Shown: positions 17,354 through 25,747, counted from the stretch's first letter. The stretch: 64,000 bases of DNA from CAXXOK01 sp963675925 (GCA_963675925.2 CAXXIB010000004.1:1054001-1118000); one strand, 5' to 3'. The notes: generated by a model not told the origin, from the sequence alone. Translations and numbers: made by a program.

Positions 17354-18064
17354 TTACTGCGGCTTGTATTCCCAGCCTTCCTCGCCGTGATAGATCATGC
17401 GTTTGGTCATGCCGCCGTCCACGGTGAGTACCTGCCCGGTGATGTAGCTGCTTTCCTCTCCGCACAGGAACAGCACGGCCTGCACAATATCCTCCGGTGT
17501 GCCGATGCGGCCGACCGGCTGCTGGCTGTGGTCGGCCGGGTCAAAGTTGCCATCCGTGGTATCAATCCAGCCGGGGGCGACGGCGTTAACGCGTACACGC
17601 CCGGCAAGCGTTGCCGCCATGGCGTGCGTCAACGCCGTGATGCCGCCTTTGGCGGCAGAATAGCTTTCGGTGTTTTGCTGGCTCATCAAATACCGCGTGG
17701 AGGAGAGGTTCACAATCGCCGCACCGGGGGCAAAGTGATCTAGCAGCAGCCGGGTTAAATGGTACGGCGCGGTAACGCCCACGCGCAGTACCTCGTTAAA
17801 ATCATCATACCCGCAGCTGTCCAATCCGCCATGAGTGAGCATGGCATTGTTGACCAGATAATCAATTGCGCCATGCTGGGCAATGACCTGCGCGGCGAAC
17901 GCTTTGAGTACGCTTTCGTCGGCGATATCGCCCTGAAAGCCATCGTTTGGCAGTGTATCAATCACCAATACCGTGGCACCTCGCGCTTTGAAGCCATCAG
18001 CAATTGCCTTGCCGATGCCGCGCGCCCCGCCGGTGACGATAGCGACCTTTCCATGCATGTCCAT
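17354..18064 (-). CDS. short-chain dehydrogenase/reductase
   Basis: 236 residues from the ATG at 18064, with GGAGG eight bases upstream. TGGARGIGKA is the NAD(P) loop. The catalytic set is S (IVNLSSTRY) and YSAAK. LVNNAML is a variant of the NNAG motif. Classical SDR length. The substrate cannot be inferred from sequence. Monocistronic. Confidence 0.9.
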   Translation of the reverse strand: MDMHGKVAIVTGGARGIGKAIADGFKARGATVLVIDTLPNDGFQGDIADESVLKAFAAQVIAQHGAIDYLVNNAMLTHGGLDSCGYDDFNEVLRVGVTAPYHLTRLLLDHFAPGAAIVNLSSTRYLMSQQNTESYSAAKGGITALTHAMAATLAGRVRVNAVAPGWIDTTDGNFDPADHSQQPVGRIGTPEDIVQAVLFLCGEESSYITGQVLTVDGGMTKRMIYHGEEGWEYKPQ

Positions 18065-18151
18065 GGGGTATCCCTCCATATGCAATTCGTTGCTTGTATC
18101 ATACCCGCGTGCAGTGAGATTGGCAAGTCTGTGGCGATAACAGGATGGCAC

Positions 18152-18190
18152 AAAAAAACCCCCGCACTTGCTTCAAATGTGCGGGGGTTT
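18152..18190. terminator. bidirectional terminator
   Basis: A7 followed by CCCCCGCAC...GTGCGGGGG and TTT. On the minus strand the T-run is longer (TTTTTTT). It lies downstream of the tiny reading frame at 18189-18206. Confidence 0.8.
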
Positions 18191-18221
18191 AGGTGTTCTC
18201 GTTCAATGGACTCACCTCCTT
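18189..18221 (-). other. strong ribosome site with five-codon reading frame ahead of a terminator
   Basis: On the minus strand AAGGAGGTGA (18212-18221) is followed by TTG AAC GAG AAC ACC TAA (18189-18206), and then directly by the terminator hairpin. The ribosome site is a near-perfect match to the 16S tail. No longer frame is open. It could be a leader peptide or the relic of a small gene; function unknown. Confidence 0.35.
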
Positions 18222-18350
18222 ATTCTATTTTCTATATCGTCAACGCCTGCTGCTATAGCAGTGCGGTAACAACGGGGCATCCGCTTTATAGCCTATGTTG
18301 CGGAGACGGCTGTTGCTTGCACATTGGAATCATCTCTTTCAGTCGCTTTG

Positions 18351-18824
18351 TTAGAGAAGCGCTTTGATATCGTCTTCCAGTGATTCGGGTTTAGCGCTTG
18401 GCTCAAACCGTTTCACGACGTTGCCGTCACGGTCAACCAGGAATTTGGTAAAGTTCCACTTGATACGGCCACTGCCTTCGCCCGGTTGCTGTTCCTTGAG
18501 GAACTTGTACAGGGGTGCGGCGTCCTTACCGTTGACCTTCACCTTGGCAAATTGGGGAAATTTGATGCCGTAGTTCAGGGTGCAGAAATCGTGAATCTGT
18601 GCAATGGTTCCCGGGGCCTGCAGGGCAAACTGGTTACACGGAAAATCCAGAATTTCGAAGCCCTGATCGTGGTACTTCTCATACAGCGTTTGCAGCCCTT
18701 CATACTGGGGGGTGAATCCGCATTTGATTGCGGTGTTGATGATCAACAGTACCTTGCCTTTGTATTCGTCCAACGTCGTTGGCTGATCGCTTGCGTCCAT
18801 CACGGTTATATCGTAAAGTGCCAT
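18351..18824 (-). CDS. glutathione peroxidase family, cysteine type
   Basis: 157 residues from the ATG at 18824, with AAAGGAG upstream. The catalytic cysteine is C35 in NTAIKCGFTPQ, with glutamine in FPCNQF and the W-N pair in IKWNFTKFLVD, giving the GPx tetrad. Bacterial members without glutathione usually use thioredoxin to reduce peroxides. In an anaerobe this fits defence against transient oxygen. Confidence 0.92.
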   Translation of the reverse strand: MALYDITVMDASDQPTTLDEYKGKVLLIINTAIKCGFTPQYEGLQTLYEKYHDQGFEILDFPCNQFALQAPGTIAQIHDFCTLNYGIKFPQFAKVKVNGKDAAPLYKFLKEQQPGEGSGRIKWNFTKFLVDRDGNVVKRFEPSAKPESLEDDIKALL

Positions 18825-18952
18825 GTCTTGTCGCTCCTTTCGTGGTTTCCGTATGAGTAGTATACACATGGTTGGGCGATCTTAAACATCTTTTTTAATT
18901 CACTTTTTCGGTGATGGTGTTGGCTTTTACGTGACCGTATAGTTGTGGATTT

Positions 18953-19804
18953 TTACTGGCAGGCGGCGCGATAGCGGAACACAAATTCGGACAGGGGAAC
19001 GTCCAGCACCTTGGCGACCACCGGGCACTTGGCCTTGAGCAGATAGAATAGCTCGCGCGGTGGGTTTGACAGCGTTTCAAAATTGCCTTGCCCTTTGGTG
19101 ATGACGATGTCCGCGCTGCTAAAAACCTGCAAAAATGCATCGCTGCATTCATCCAGTAGTACGCCGGGTACATTGCAGCCGGTGGAGAGGATTTCGGCAT
19201 ATGCGTCCAGCCCCGAGGCAACAGCATCATCGTAGGTAGCGTCGTTAAGTACGGGCTGGTTGCGCACGGCGTAGTAGAGTTTCAGGTCTGGGAACTGCTG
19301 GAGCAGCAGGCCGTCAAACACGGTCTCGCCGGTGTTGTCGCCAATCAGCAGCAGGCTTTTGGCAGTTTTCAGCCGGTTTTGCAGTAGCGGCATATCGCAG
19401 ACGGCAAACGGAAGTTCAAACTCCTGTACCAAGCGGTCAGCGTTTGAGGACAGGCTAATCGCGCTGTCCAGTACGTTACCGGTGGCTGCGGCCTTCAGGG
19501 CCCAGTAGAGGGCATCGTCCTTTTGCAAAAACTGTTCATACACGATGGGGTACTGCGCCTTGGCGGCGGCCAGATCGCGCTGCTTAATCGCCTGGTACGG
19601 GTCCGGGTTCCCCGTGTGTGTTTTGACAATGCCCTGCACGGTGCGGGCGATGTCCGGTGCGTTGGCAAAGGATGTATAGTGCGTAAGTTCCCCGATCACC
19701 TCGGTCATAATCTGTTGTTGAATCGCTTCATCATCGGTAGCCAGCCGGGCCGACTCCAGGGCCTGGCGGAGAACACAGGGTAAACAGTCCAGAAATACTT
19801 GCAT
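18953..19804 (-). CDS. DUF89 / ARMT1-like metal-dependent phosphatase
   Basis: 283 residues from the ATG at 19804, with GGGAG upstream; longer starts lack ribosome sites. Starts MQVFLDCLPCVLRQA, typical of bacterial DUF89. Conserved core motifs LLIGDNTGETVFDG and ADIVITKGQGNFETLS supply the metal-binding Asp and Asn. Members are damage-control phosphatases for sugar phosphates and other metabolite by-products. Monocistronic between GPx and nrdD. Confidence 0.85.
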   Translation of the reverse strand: MQVFLDCLPCVLRQALESARLATDDEAIQQQIMTEVIGELTHYTSFANAPDIARTVQGIVKTHTGNPDPYQAIKQRDLAAAKAQYPIVYEQFLQKDDALYWALKAAATGNVLDSAISLSSNADRLVQEFELPFAVCDMPLLQNRLKTAKSLLLIGDNTGETVFDGLLLQQFPDLKLYYAVRNQPVLNDATYDDAVASGLDAYAEILSTGCNVPGVLLDECSDAFLQVFSSADIVITKGQGNFETLSNPPRELFYLLKAKCPVVAKVLDVPLSEFVFRYRAACQ

Positions 19805-19867
19805 GCGGTACGCTCCCATCGCTTGGATTGTGGATTGTATTCCGTGTTCGAATGCTGCTTCCCTGCA

Positions 19868-19906
19868 AGAAAAAGAACGCAATCCATCTGGACTGCGTTC
19901 TTGTAA
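19868..19906 (-). terminator. terminator of nrdD
   Basis: Minus strand AAGAACGCA/TGCGTTCTT stem closed by a CCAGATGG region and followed by TTTTTCTTG, 12 bases after the nrdD stop. Confidence 0.8.
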
Positions 19907-19917
19907 GCGGTGTTTTC

Positions 19918-22251
19918 TTACGCGTTATGTGCGTGGATGAACTCCATCACCTTGGCAGGGCCGGCATACTTTTCGGCGTTCTGGCCTTTGACAGACACCA
20001 GCGACGGGGCCTGCATGACGCCGTACTTTTCGACCAGATCCTGATGCTGGCTGGCATCGATGATCTTGTGCTTGATACCAGCTTCGGCAAGCGAGGTTTT
20101 CACCATCTTGCAGCTGGCGCAGGTGGGGGTGGTGAAGAGCAGCAGCTCATCGTCCTGCTTGGCGGCGGGCTGTGCATTTGCATCAACCACATATTCCTTG
20201 CGATCGAGGAACTCCTGAGATTTACCATCGTTCCAGTTGCGCACGGGGCGGTAATAGCCGGTGATGCGGGAGTAGACTTCCGCGTCCTGTCCGCAGTCGG
20301 GGCAGGTCATATGTTCGCCGGCAATGTAGCCGTGATCGCTGCACACCGAGTATGTTGGGGAGATGGTATAGTAGGGCAGCTTGAAGTTCTCGGCAATCTT
20401 GCGTACCAGCGTGGCTGCGGCTTTCCAGTCGGGTAGTTTCTCGCCCAGGTAGGCGTGGAATACCGTGCCGGAGGTGTACAGCACTTGCAGATCGTCCTGG
20501 ACGGCAAGGGCTTCAAAAATATCGTCCGTCGCACCGACCGGCAGGTGAGAGGAGTTGGTGTAGTACGGTTTGTCGCCGGGGTTTTTGGCGGCGGAGATGA
20601 TATCGGGGAAGCGCTTCTTATCGTGCTTGGCCAGGCGGTAGGTGGTGGACTCGGCGGGCGTTGCTTCCAGGTTGAACAGCGCGCCGTACTGTTCCTGATA
20701 GTTCACCAGCCTGTCGCGCATGTGGTTGAGCACGTTCTGGGCAAAGGCCTGGGTATCGTCATGGGTCATATCCTTGCCGAGCCACTTGGCGTTCAGTCCG
20801 GCTTCGTTCATGCCCACCAAACCGATGGTGGAGAAGTGGTTGTCAAACGTGCCCAGATAACGCTTGGTGTAGGGGTACAGCCCTGCGTTCATCAGGTTGG
20901 TGATGACCGTGCGCTTGGTATCCAGCGAGCGGGCGGCCACATCCATCAGCTTGTCCAGCCGTGCGTAGAAGTCCTGCTCGTCCTTGGCCTGATAGGCGAT
21001 GCGCGGCAGGTTGATGGTTACCACGCCGACAGAGCCGGTGCTTTCGCCGCTGCCGAAGAACCCGCCGCCCTTTTTGCGCAGTTCGCGCAGGTCCAGCCGC
21101 AGGCGGCAGCACATGGAACGCACGTCGGAGGGTTCCATATCGGAGTTGATATAGTTGGAGAAATAGGGCGTGCCGTACTTGGCCGTCATTTCAAACAGCA
21201 GACGGTTGTTCTCGGTGTCGCTCCAGTCGAAATCCTTCGTGATGGAATAAGTAGGAATCGGGTACTGGAACCCGCGGCCGTTGGCATCGCCTTCGATCAT
21301 GATGTCGATAAACGCCTTGTTGATGATATCCATTTCTGCCTGGCAGTCTCCGTAGCAGAAGTCCAGTTCCTTGCCGCCGACAATTGCGTGTTGCTCAGCA
21401 AGGTCGGCCGGTACGCGCCAGTCCAGCGTTACGTTGGTAAACGGTGCCTGGGTGCCCCAGCGGCTGGGGGTGTTGACGCCGAAGATGAAGGACTGCAGGC
21501 TTTGTTTTACATCTTTATAGGTAAGATTATCCACCTTCACAAACGGGGCCAGGTAGGTATCGAAGGAGGATACGGCCTGGGCGCCGGCCCACTCGTTTTG
21601 CATAATGCCCAGGAAGTTAACCAACTGGTTGCACAGCGTGGACAAGTGGCTGGCGGGCGAGGAGGTGATCTTGCCGGGGATACCGCCAAGGCCTTCCATG
21701 ATGAGCTGTTTCAGGCTCCACCCGGCGCAATAGCCCGTGAGCATGGACAGATCGTGGATGTGCATGTCCGCGTTGCGGTGGGCGCTGGCGATTTCCTCGT
21801 CATACACTTCAGACAGCCAATAGTTGGCTGTAATTGCGCCGGAGTTGGACAAAATCAATCCTCCGACGGAATAGGTCACGGTGGAGTTTTCCTTCACGCG
21901 CCAGTCGTCAATCTTCACATAGCCGTTGACCAGCTCTTTGTAATCCAGCAGCGTGGTGGAGGTATTGCGCACCTTTTCCCGCTGTTTGCGGTACAAAATG
22001 TAGGCTTTGGCAACATCGGCATACCCGGCCTGTACCAAAACGCGCTCAACGCTATCTTGTATACTTTCTACGCCGATGATATCATACTGGATTTTATCCT
22101 GATAATCGGCGGTGACTTTTAAAGCAAGGAAGTCTATCACATCCTGCGTATACTGTTTCTCCTGGGCATTGAAGGCCTTGGCGATCGCGCTGACAATTTT
22201 GGAAATATTAAACTCAGCCAGAGCGCCGTCCCGTTTGATAACCTTGTACAT
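19918..22251 (-). CDS. nrdD: anaerobic ribonucleoside-triphosphate reductase fused to a C-terminal redoxin
   Basis: 777 residues. An N-terminal ATP-cone (MYKVIKRDGALAEFN, 1-90) precedes the glycyl-radical barrel. The zinc site is CSDHGYI...CPDCG, and the glycyl radical is probably G665 in RITGYYRP. Beyond the normal end, residues about 700-777 form a thioredoxin/glutaredoxin fold with CASC at 711-714 and a cis-Pro segment QAPS. Class III reductases that do not use formate rely on redoxins, so the fused domain is probably the built-in reductant. GGAGG precedes the ATG. The gene has its own promoter with paired NrdR boxes. nrdG lies upstream under a separate promoter. Confidence 0.95.
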   Translation of the reverse strand: MYKVIKRDGALAEFNISKIVSAIAKAFNAQEKQYTQDVIDFLALKVTADYQDKIQYDIIGVESIQDSVERVLVQAGYADVAKAYILYRKQREKVRNTSTTLLDYKELVNGYVKIDDWRVKENSTVTYSVGGLILSNSGAITANYWLSEVYDEEIASAHRNADMHIHDLSMLTGYCAGWSLKQLIMEGLGGIPGKITSSPASHLSTLCNQLVNFLGIMQNEWAGAQAVSSFDTYLAPFVKVDNLTYKDVKQSLQSFIFGVNTPSRWGTQAPFTNVTLDWRVPADLAEQHAIVGGKELDFCYGDCQAEMDIINKAFIDIMIEGDANGRGFQYPIPTYSITKDFDWSDTENNRLLFEMTAKYGTPYFSNYINSDMEPSDVRSMCCRLRLDLRELRKKGGGFFGSGESTGSVGVVTINLPRIAYQAKDEQDFYARLDKLMDVAARSLDTKRTVITNLMNAGLYPYTKRYLGTFDNHFSTIGLVGMNEAGLNAKWLGKDMTHDDTQAFAQNVLNHMRDRLVNYQEQYGALFNLEATPAESTTYRLAKHDKKRFPDIISAAKNPGDKPYYTNSSHLPVGATDDIFEALAVQDDLQVLYTSGTVFHAYLGEKLPDWKAAATLVRKIAENFKLPYYTISPTYSVCSDHGYIAGEHMTCPDCGQDAEVYSRITGYYRPVRNWNDGKSQEFLDRKEYVVDANAQPAAKQDDELLLFTTPTCASCKMVKTSLAEAGIKHKIIDASQHQDLVEKYGVMQAPSLVSVKGQNAEKYAGPAKVMEFIHAHNA

Positions 22252-22283
22252 CCTTCGTCCCTCCTGTTTATTTTTAGGGCGTC

Positions 22284-22339
22284 AACTAAAACAGCTTTTT
22301 TCAAAGCTCATCCTTTGAGGAGTGTTGGTCGTTTTAGTT
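22284..22339 (-). promoter_or_regulatory. three-way-junction-like leader of nrdD
   Basis: In the nrdD 5' leader AACTAAAAC (minus, at 22331-22339) pairs with GTTTTAGTT (22284-22292). Between them are two hairpins, TCCTCAAAGGA and AGCTTTGAAAAAAGCT. The structure ends about 32 bases before the start codon, so it could influence translation. It matches no riboswitch class I recognise. Confidence 0.4.
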
Positions 22340-22344
22340 TTTTT

Positions 22345-22373
22345 ATTCTAAACTGTAATATGGTGACTGTCAA
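22345..22373 (-). promoter_or_regulatory. nrdD promoter
   Basis: Minus strand TTGACA (22368-22373), 17-base spacer, TAGAAT (22345-22350). Confidence 0.8.
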
Positions 22374-22379
22374 GCGAAA

Positions 22380-22427
22380 TCGCAACATATTGTGTATTTT
22401 ATTTCTTGAGACACTAAATACTGGTGT
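22380..22427. promoter_or_regulatory. paired NrdR boxes upstream of nrdD
   Basis: TCGCAACATATTGTGT (22380-22395) matches the NrdR consensus ACACWATATATWGTGT at 13 of 16 positions. The second site, ACACTAAATACTGGTGT, starts at 22411, 31 bases on (three helical turns). This is the spacing known for NrdR tandem sites. They lie just upstream of the -35. Confidence 0.7.
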
Positions 22428-22451
22428 TAGCGCGGATGCGCCCAGTATATA

Positions 22452-23144
22452 TTATGCTGCGCCGCGGATGTGTATGCCCGGTACATAGGGGCGTATAGCG
22501 TCGGCAAATGCTTGCAATTCCTGCATTTCAAAGCCCTCTAAACCGGGGGTGAGAACGTCCGGGGAGGCCTGAAAATTTTGCAGAAAATAGACGTCGGCAC
22601 CCTGAATCCACTGCCCGATTTTAACGAGATCGTCTTGCTGGTGCAGCCCTTTGACCACCGTGGTGCGAAACTCGTAGGGGATGGGGCCTGTCAGCAGATA
22701 GGCTACGCTGTCTTTCACGGCTGGGAGCGGGTCTGCCTGTATGCCGGTGGCTAGGGTATACTTATCCGGGGCGTGTTTCAGGTCCATAGCCACGGTATCG
22801 ACCAGTCCGGCTTGCACCAGTGCTTTCAGCTTGTCGGGGCGGGTGCCGTTGGTATCGACCTTGACAAGAAACCCAAGAGCCTTAATCTTTTGCAGAAAGG
22901 CTTCAAGACCATCCCACAATAGCGGCTCGCCGCCGGTTACGCATACACCGTCCAGAAGGCCTTTGCGTGACTGTAGGAAGGCCAACACCGTATCCTCGGT
23001 GATCTCCTGTGCATCGTTGGCCGGATCCAGCAGGGAGGCGTTGTGACAATACGGACAGCGAAAATTACAGCCGCCAATAAATACCGTGGCGGCCACCTTG
23101 CCGGGATAATCCAGGAGGGTCATTTTCTGCAGTCCCGCAATCAT
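22452..23144 (-). CDS. nrdG: anaerobic ribonucleotide reductase activating protein (radical SAM)
   Basis: 230 residues from the ATG at 23144. The radical-SAM cluster motif is CNFRCPYCHN, followed by the GGEPLLW motif. NrdG uses SAM and a 4Fe-4S cluster to generate the glycyl radical on NrdD. The open frame extends back to 23309, but the extension has no ribosome site and does not resemble the family; AAGGGG precedes 23144. It has its own NrdR-box pair, so both genes are controlled together though transcribed separately. Confidence 0.92.
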   Translation of the reverse strand: MIAGLQKMTLLDYPGKVAATVFIGGCNFRCPYCHNASLLDPANDAQEITEDTVLAFLQSRKGLLDGVCVTGGEPLLWDGLEAFLQKIKALGFLVKVDTNGTRPDKLKALVQAGLVDTVAMDLKHAPDKYTLATGIQADPLPAVKDSVAYLLTGPIPYEFRTTVVKGLHQQDDLVKIGQWIQGADVYFLQNFQASPDVLTPGLEGFEMQELQAFADAIRPYVPGIHIRGAA

Positions 23145-23309
23145 ACGCACAAACCCCTTGTGTAGTGTAGTGAAATTGTGTCTTTTGTCATCGTACGCAA
23201 TCCGTTTTGCGAAGTCAAGACCATGGAAGAAGTTTAGAATAATATCTTTTCGTGTCCGGTGTCTTAGGCCTGCAGTCCCAAGAAACCCGGGCCTCCAAAA
23301 TACTTTCAT

Positions 23310-23356
23310 CCCCTATATACACCGCTTCTAAACGGGTGAAACACAATATTTAGTGT
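23310..23356. promoter_or_regulatory. paired NrdR boxes upstream of nrdG
   Basis: ACACAATATTTAGTGT (23341-23356) is a near-perfect NrdR box. A weaker partner, CCCCTATATACACCGC, starts at 23310, exactly 31 bases away as at nrdD. The TATATA inside it may be the -10 of the nrdG promoter, so binding would block RNA polymerase. Confidence 0.65.
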
Positions 23357-23366
23357 TTTTCTAAAA

Positions 23367-23405
23367 ATAAAAAATCCGGCGGGCGGATTGCCTCCACGCG
23401 CCGGG
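23367..23405 (-). terminator. terminator of the merR-aldo/keto reductase operon
   Basis: Minus strand CCGGCG...CGCCGG stem followed by ATTTTTTATTTTT, 20 bases after the reductase stop. Confidence 0.65.
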
Positions 23406-23425
23406 ATGGGATTTTCGCTGCGGTA

Positions 23426-24523
23426 TCAGGCTTTCTTGGCGGTTTCAAACGCGGTGACGGCGTCCTTCAAATGTTTGGTAATCGGCAGGTGCTGCGGGCA
23501 GGTTTTTTCGCACTTTCCGCAGTCGATGCAGTCCGATGCCTTGCCCCGGTGCTGCGTGTGCGCGCCATAGTATAGACTGCAGTTCCAGTCCGGGTGCTGT
23601 TTTTGGTTGTTCAGGCAGGACAGGATTGCCGGGATGTTGATTTGCTTGGGACAGCCAGCCAAACAGTAGCCGCAGGCCGTGCAGCCGATCAGGTTTTGCT
23701 GTTTCACAATCTGTACCACCTTGGCAATGGCTTCATGTTCCGTGTCAGACAGCGGGGTAAAGTGCTTCATGTAGCTGATGTTATCCTTCACCTGCTCCAG
23801 GTTGCTCATGCCGCTTAATACCGTGAGTACACCCTCAAAGGAGGCCGCAAAGCGAATGGCGTAGCTTGCGTTGCTGCCACCGCCCAGTGCCGAGAGCACC
23901 GCACCGGCATCCTCTGGCAGGTCGGCCAGTGCGCCGCCGAGCACGGGTTCCATTACGATCACCGGTTTGCCATGCTTGCGGCATACCTCGTAGCAGGCTT
24001 TGCCTTCCACGCTGGGGTTTTCGTAATCCACATAGTTGAACTGAATCTGCACGACTTCGATTTCCGGGTGGTCGCTTAAAATCTCATCCAGCAGGGCCGC
24101 CTTATCGTGAAACGACAGGCCGATGGTTTTCACCTTGCCTGCAGCCTTGAGCTCGCGGATGAAGGCAAAGGTATTGCAGTCAAGGAACTTCTGATAGTTT
24201 TTAAAGCTGATGGCATGGAGCAGGTAATTATCAAAATAGTCCACGCCGCAGGTTTCTAGCTGTTTTTCGAAAACGCCGGGCAGATCGGCCTCGGTTTTAA
24301 ACAGACCTTCAGTCAGCTTGTTGGTCAGCAGATAGCTCTGGCGCGGGTAGCGGGAGGTTAAACTCTGGCGCAGCATAGTTTCGCTGTCGCCGTAAAAGGT
24401 GGAGGTATCAAAATAGGTAAAGCCCTCGTCCAGAAACAGGTCTACCATGCGGTTAAACTGCTCTGTGTCCGGTTTGTCGCCGATATGCGGAAGCCGCATA
24501 CAGCCAAAGCCCAGTAATTTCAT
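23426..24523 (-). CDS. aldo/keto reductase with C-terminal 4Fe-4S ferredoxin domain
   Basis: 365 residues from the ATG at 24523, with AAGGAG nine bases upstream; the ATG at 24532 abuts the ribosome site. The AKR barrel starts MKLLGFGCMRLP and has the catalytic D/Y pair in FDTSTFYG and K in LLTNKL. The C-terminal quarter carries two Cys clusters, CTACGYCLAGCP and CIDCGKCEKTCP, for two 4Fe-4S centres. This is a known oxidoreductase subfamily of anaerobes. Cotranscribed with the upstream MerR regulator. Confidence 0.92.
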   Translation of the reverse strand: MKLLGFGCMRLPHIGDKPDTEQFNRMVDLFLDEGFTYFDTSTFYGDSETMLRQSLTSRYPRQSYLLTNKLTEGLFKTEADLPGVFEKQLETCGVDYFDNYLLHAISFKNYQKFLDCNTFAFIRELKAAGKVKTIGLSFHDKAALLDEILSDHPEIEVVQIQFNYVDYENPSVEGKACYEVCRKHGKPVIVMEPVLGGALADLPEDAGAVLSALGGGSNASYAIRFAASFEGVLTVLSGMSNLEQVKDNISYMKHFTPLSDTEHEAIAKVVQIVKQQNLIGCTACGYCLAGCPKQINIPAILSCLNNQKQHPDWNCSLYYGAHTQHRGKASDCIDCGKCEKTCPQHLPITKHLKDAVTAFETAKKA

Positions 24524-24544
24524 CACGGTCATCTCCTTATGTGG

Positions 24545-24922
24545 TTATGGGGTGTCATCACTGCGTCCGGGGATGGTGAACTGGTCATAATGCGCAAGTT
24601 TTATGTCCAGCCGCCGCAGGGTCTCCTGCATGTCTGCGATGCGCTCGATCAGCTTGTTTCGCTGTTCTTTGAGCAGCTGTTTGCGCTGGGCCAGGGTATC
24701 ATCGCCCAAACGGCAGAGCCTGACATACTCGGCCAGGACTTCCACAGGCAGCCCGGCCAGGCGCATGCATTTGATAAACTCAATCCACTGGCAGTCGTCC
24801 TCACGGTAGTTACGGATGCCACTTGGGGTGCGGCCTACGGGCGGAATCAGCCCGATACGCTCGTAGTACCGCAAGGTATCCGGCGTGAGGCCATACTGCC
24901 TGGCAACGGCTGCGATGGTCAT
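24545..24922 (-). CDS. MerR-family transcriptional regulator
   Basis: 125 residues. The N-terminal winged helix reads MTIAAVARQYGLTPDTLRYYERIGLIPPV, followed by GIRNYREDD and a long dimerisation helix. There is no C-terminal metal-binding cysteine pair, so an organic or redox effector is more likely than a metal; AdhR-like regulators of aldehyde stress share this layout and this type of target. It is the first gene of the operon and its promoter has the 19-base MerR spacer with a dyad, so it should control itself and the reductase. Confidence 0.9.
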   Translation of the reverse strand: MTIAAVARQYGLTPDTLRYYERIGLIPPVGRTPSGIRNYREDDCQWIEFIKCMRLAGLPVEVLAEYVRLCRLGDDTLAQRKQLLKEQRNKLIERIADMQETLRRLDIKLAHYDQFTIPGRSDDTP

Positions 24923-24953
24923 GGAACCCCTCCTAGCGGCTTATGTTACTATC

Positions 24954-24984
24954 AGTATAAACATTGGAGTTCACTCCAAGTCAA
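24954..24984 (-). promoter_or_regulatory. MerR-type promoter with 19-base spacer and operator dyad
   Basis: Minus strand TTGACT (24979-24984), 19-base spacer, TATACT (24954-24959). The perfect dyad TTGGAGTTCACTCCAA fills 24964-24979 between the hexamers. This overlong spacer is the hallmark of MerR activation by DNA distortion. Confidence 0.85.
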
Positions 24985-25010
24985 GCGTTTCCATAAAAAA
25001 CATAAGAATG

Positions 25011-25048
25011 AATAAAATAGCACCCCCCGGCGAAGCCGAAAGGTGCTA
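25011..25048 (-). terminator. terminator of the ABC transporter operon
   Basis: Minus strand TAGCACC...GGTGCTA outer stem with inner CGGC-TTC-GCCG and trailing TTTTATT. Confidence 0.75.
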
Positions 25049-25065
25049 GTACAGTTTGACGATAT

Positions 25066-25734
25066 TTATGCCTGCGACAGGGTACCGTCCTGCATGCGGA
25101 AGGTTTGGTCCGCGCGCGCGGCCAGCTCCAAGTCGTGCGTGACGACGATCACGCAGTAGTCTTCTTTGTGCGCTAAATCGGCCAGGATGGCCACCAGCCG
25201 ATCGCCGTTATCGCTATCCAGGTTGCCGGTCGGTTCGTCGGCAAGCAAAAGTTTTGAGTTCATCCCCATGGCGCGGGCGATACCCACCCGTTGCTGCTCG
25301 CCGCCGGACAGCATGGCCGGAAAGCGGTTTAATACTGTGGATGGCAGGTTGACTTTCTCCACAAGCGCTGCGGCCAGCTGCCGTGCGTCCTCGCCGCGCA
25401 TGCCACGCAGCTCCATAGGATAGGTAATGTTTTCCGATACCGTCAGCAGTGGAAACAGCCGGAACGACTGGTAGATGACTGCGGCATGGAACAGGCGGTA
25501 GCGGTCCAGGTTCATCTGCTGCGTCGGGGTGCCTTTAAACAGGACCTCGCCGCGTTCAGGCAGCATCAGCCCGGCTAAAAGCGATAGCAGGGTGGATTTT
25601 CCGCTGCCGGATTTGCCCACCAGTGCATACATCTTCCCGGTTTCAAACGAAGCGTTGACATCCTTAAGCGCTTCCACGGTGTGAAACTTTGTATGATAGG
25701 TATAGTCCACATGGTTCAAAGTCAGGATTGCCAT
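25066..25734 (-). CDS. ABC transporter ATP-binding protein, MacB/LolD type
   Basis: 222 residues. Walker A GKSGSGKST near 39, signature LSGGEQQR, Walker B LLLADEPTGNLDSDNG. This short stand-alone ATPase type partners FtsX-like permeases that export peptides or act in envelope stress rather than import nutrients. It follows the permease by 13 bases. Confidence 0.93.
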   Translation of the reverse strand: MAILTLNHVDYTYHTKFHTVEALKDVNASFETGKMYALVGKSGSGKSTLLSLLAGLMLPERGEVLFKGTPTQQMNLDRYRLFHAAVIYQSFRLFPLLTVSENITYPMELRGMRGEDARQLAAALVEKVNLPSTVLNRFPAMLSGGEQQRVGIARAMGMNSKLLLADEPTGNLDSDNGDRLVAILADLAHKEDYCVIVVTHDLELAARADQTFRMQDGTLSQA

Positions 25735-25747
25735 AGATGCCTCCCTA

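Noticed and set aside
20455..22122. Plus-strand 555-codon open frame opposite nrdD
   Set aside because: Entirely antisense to a clear NrdD gene; GC-rich codon use leaves the opposite strand open, and the product has no recognisable domain.
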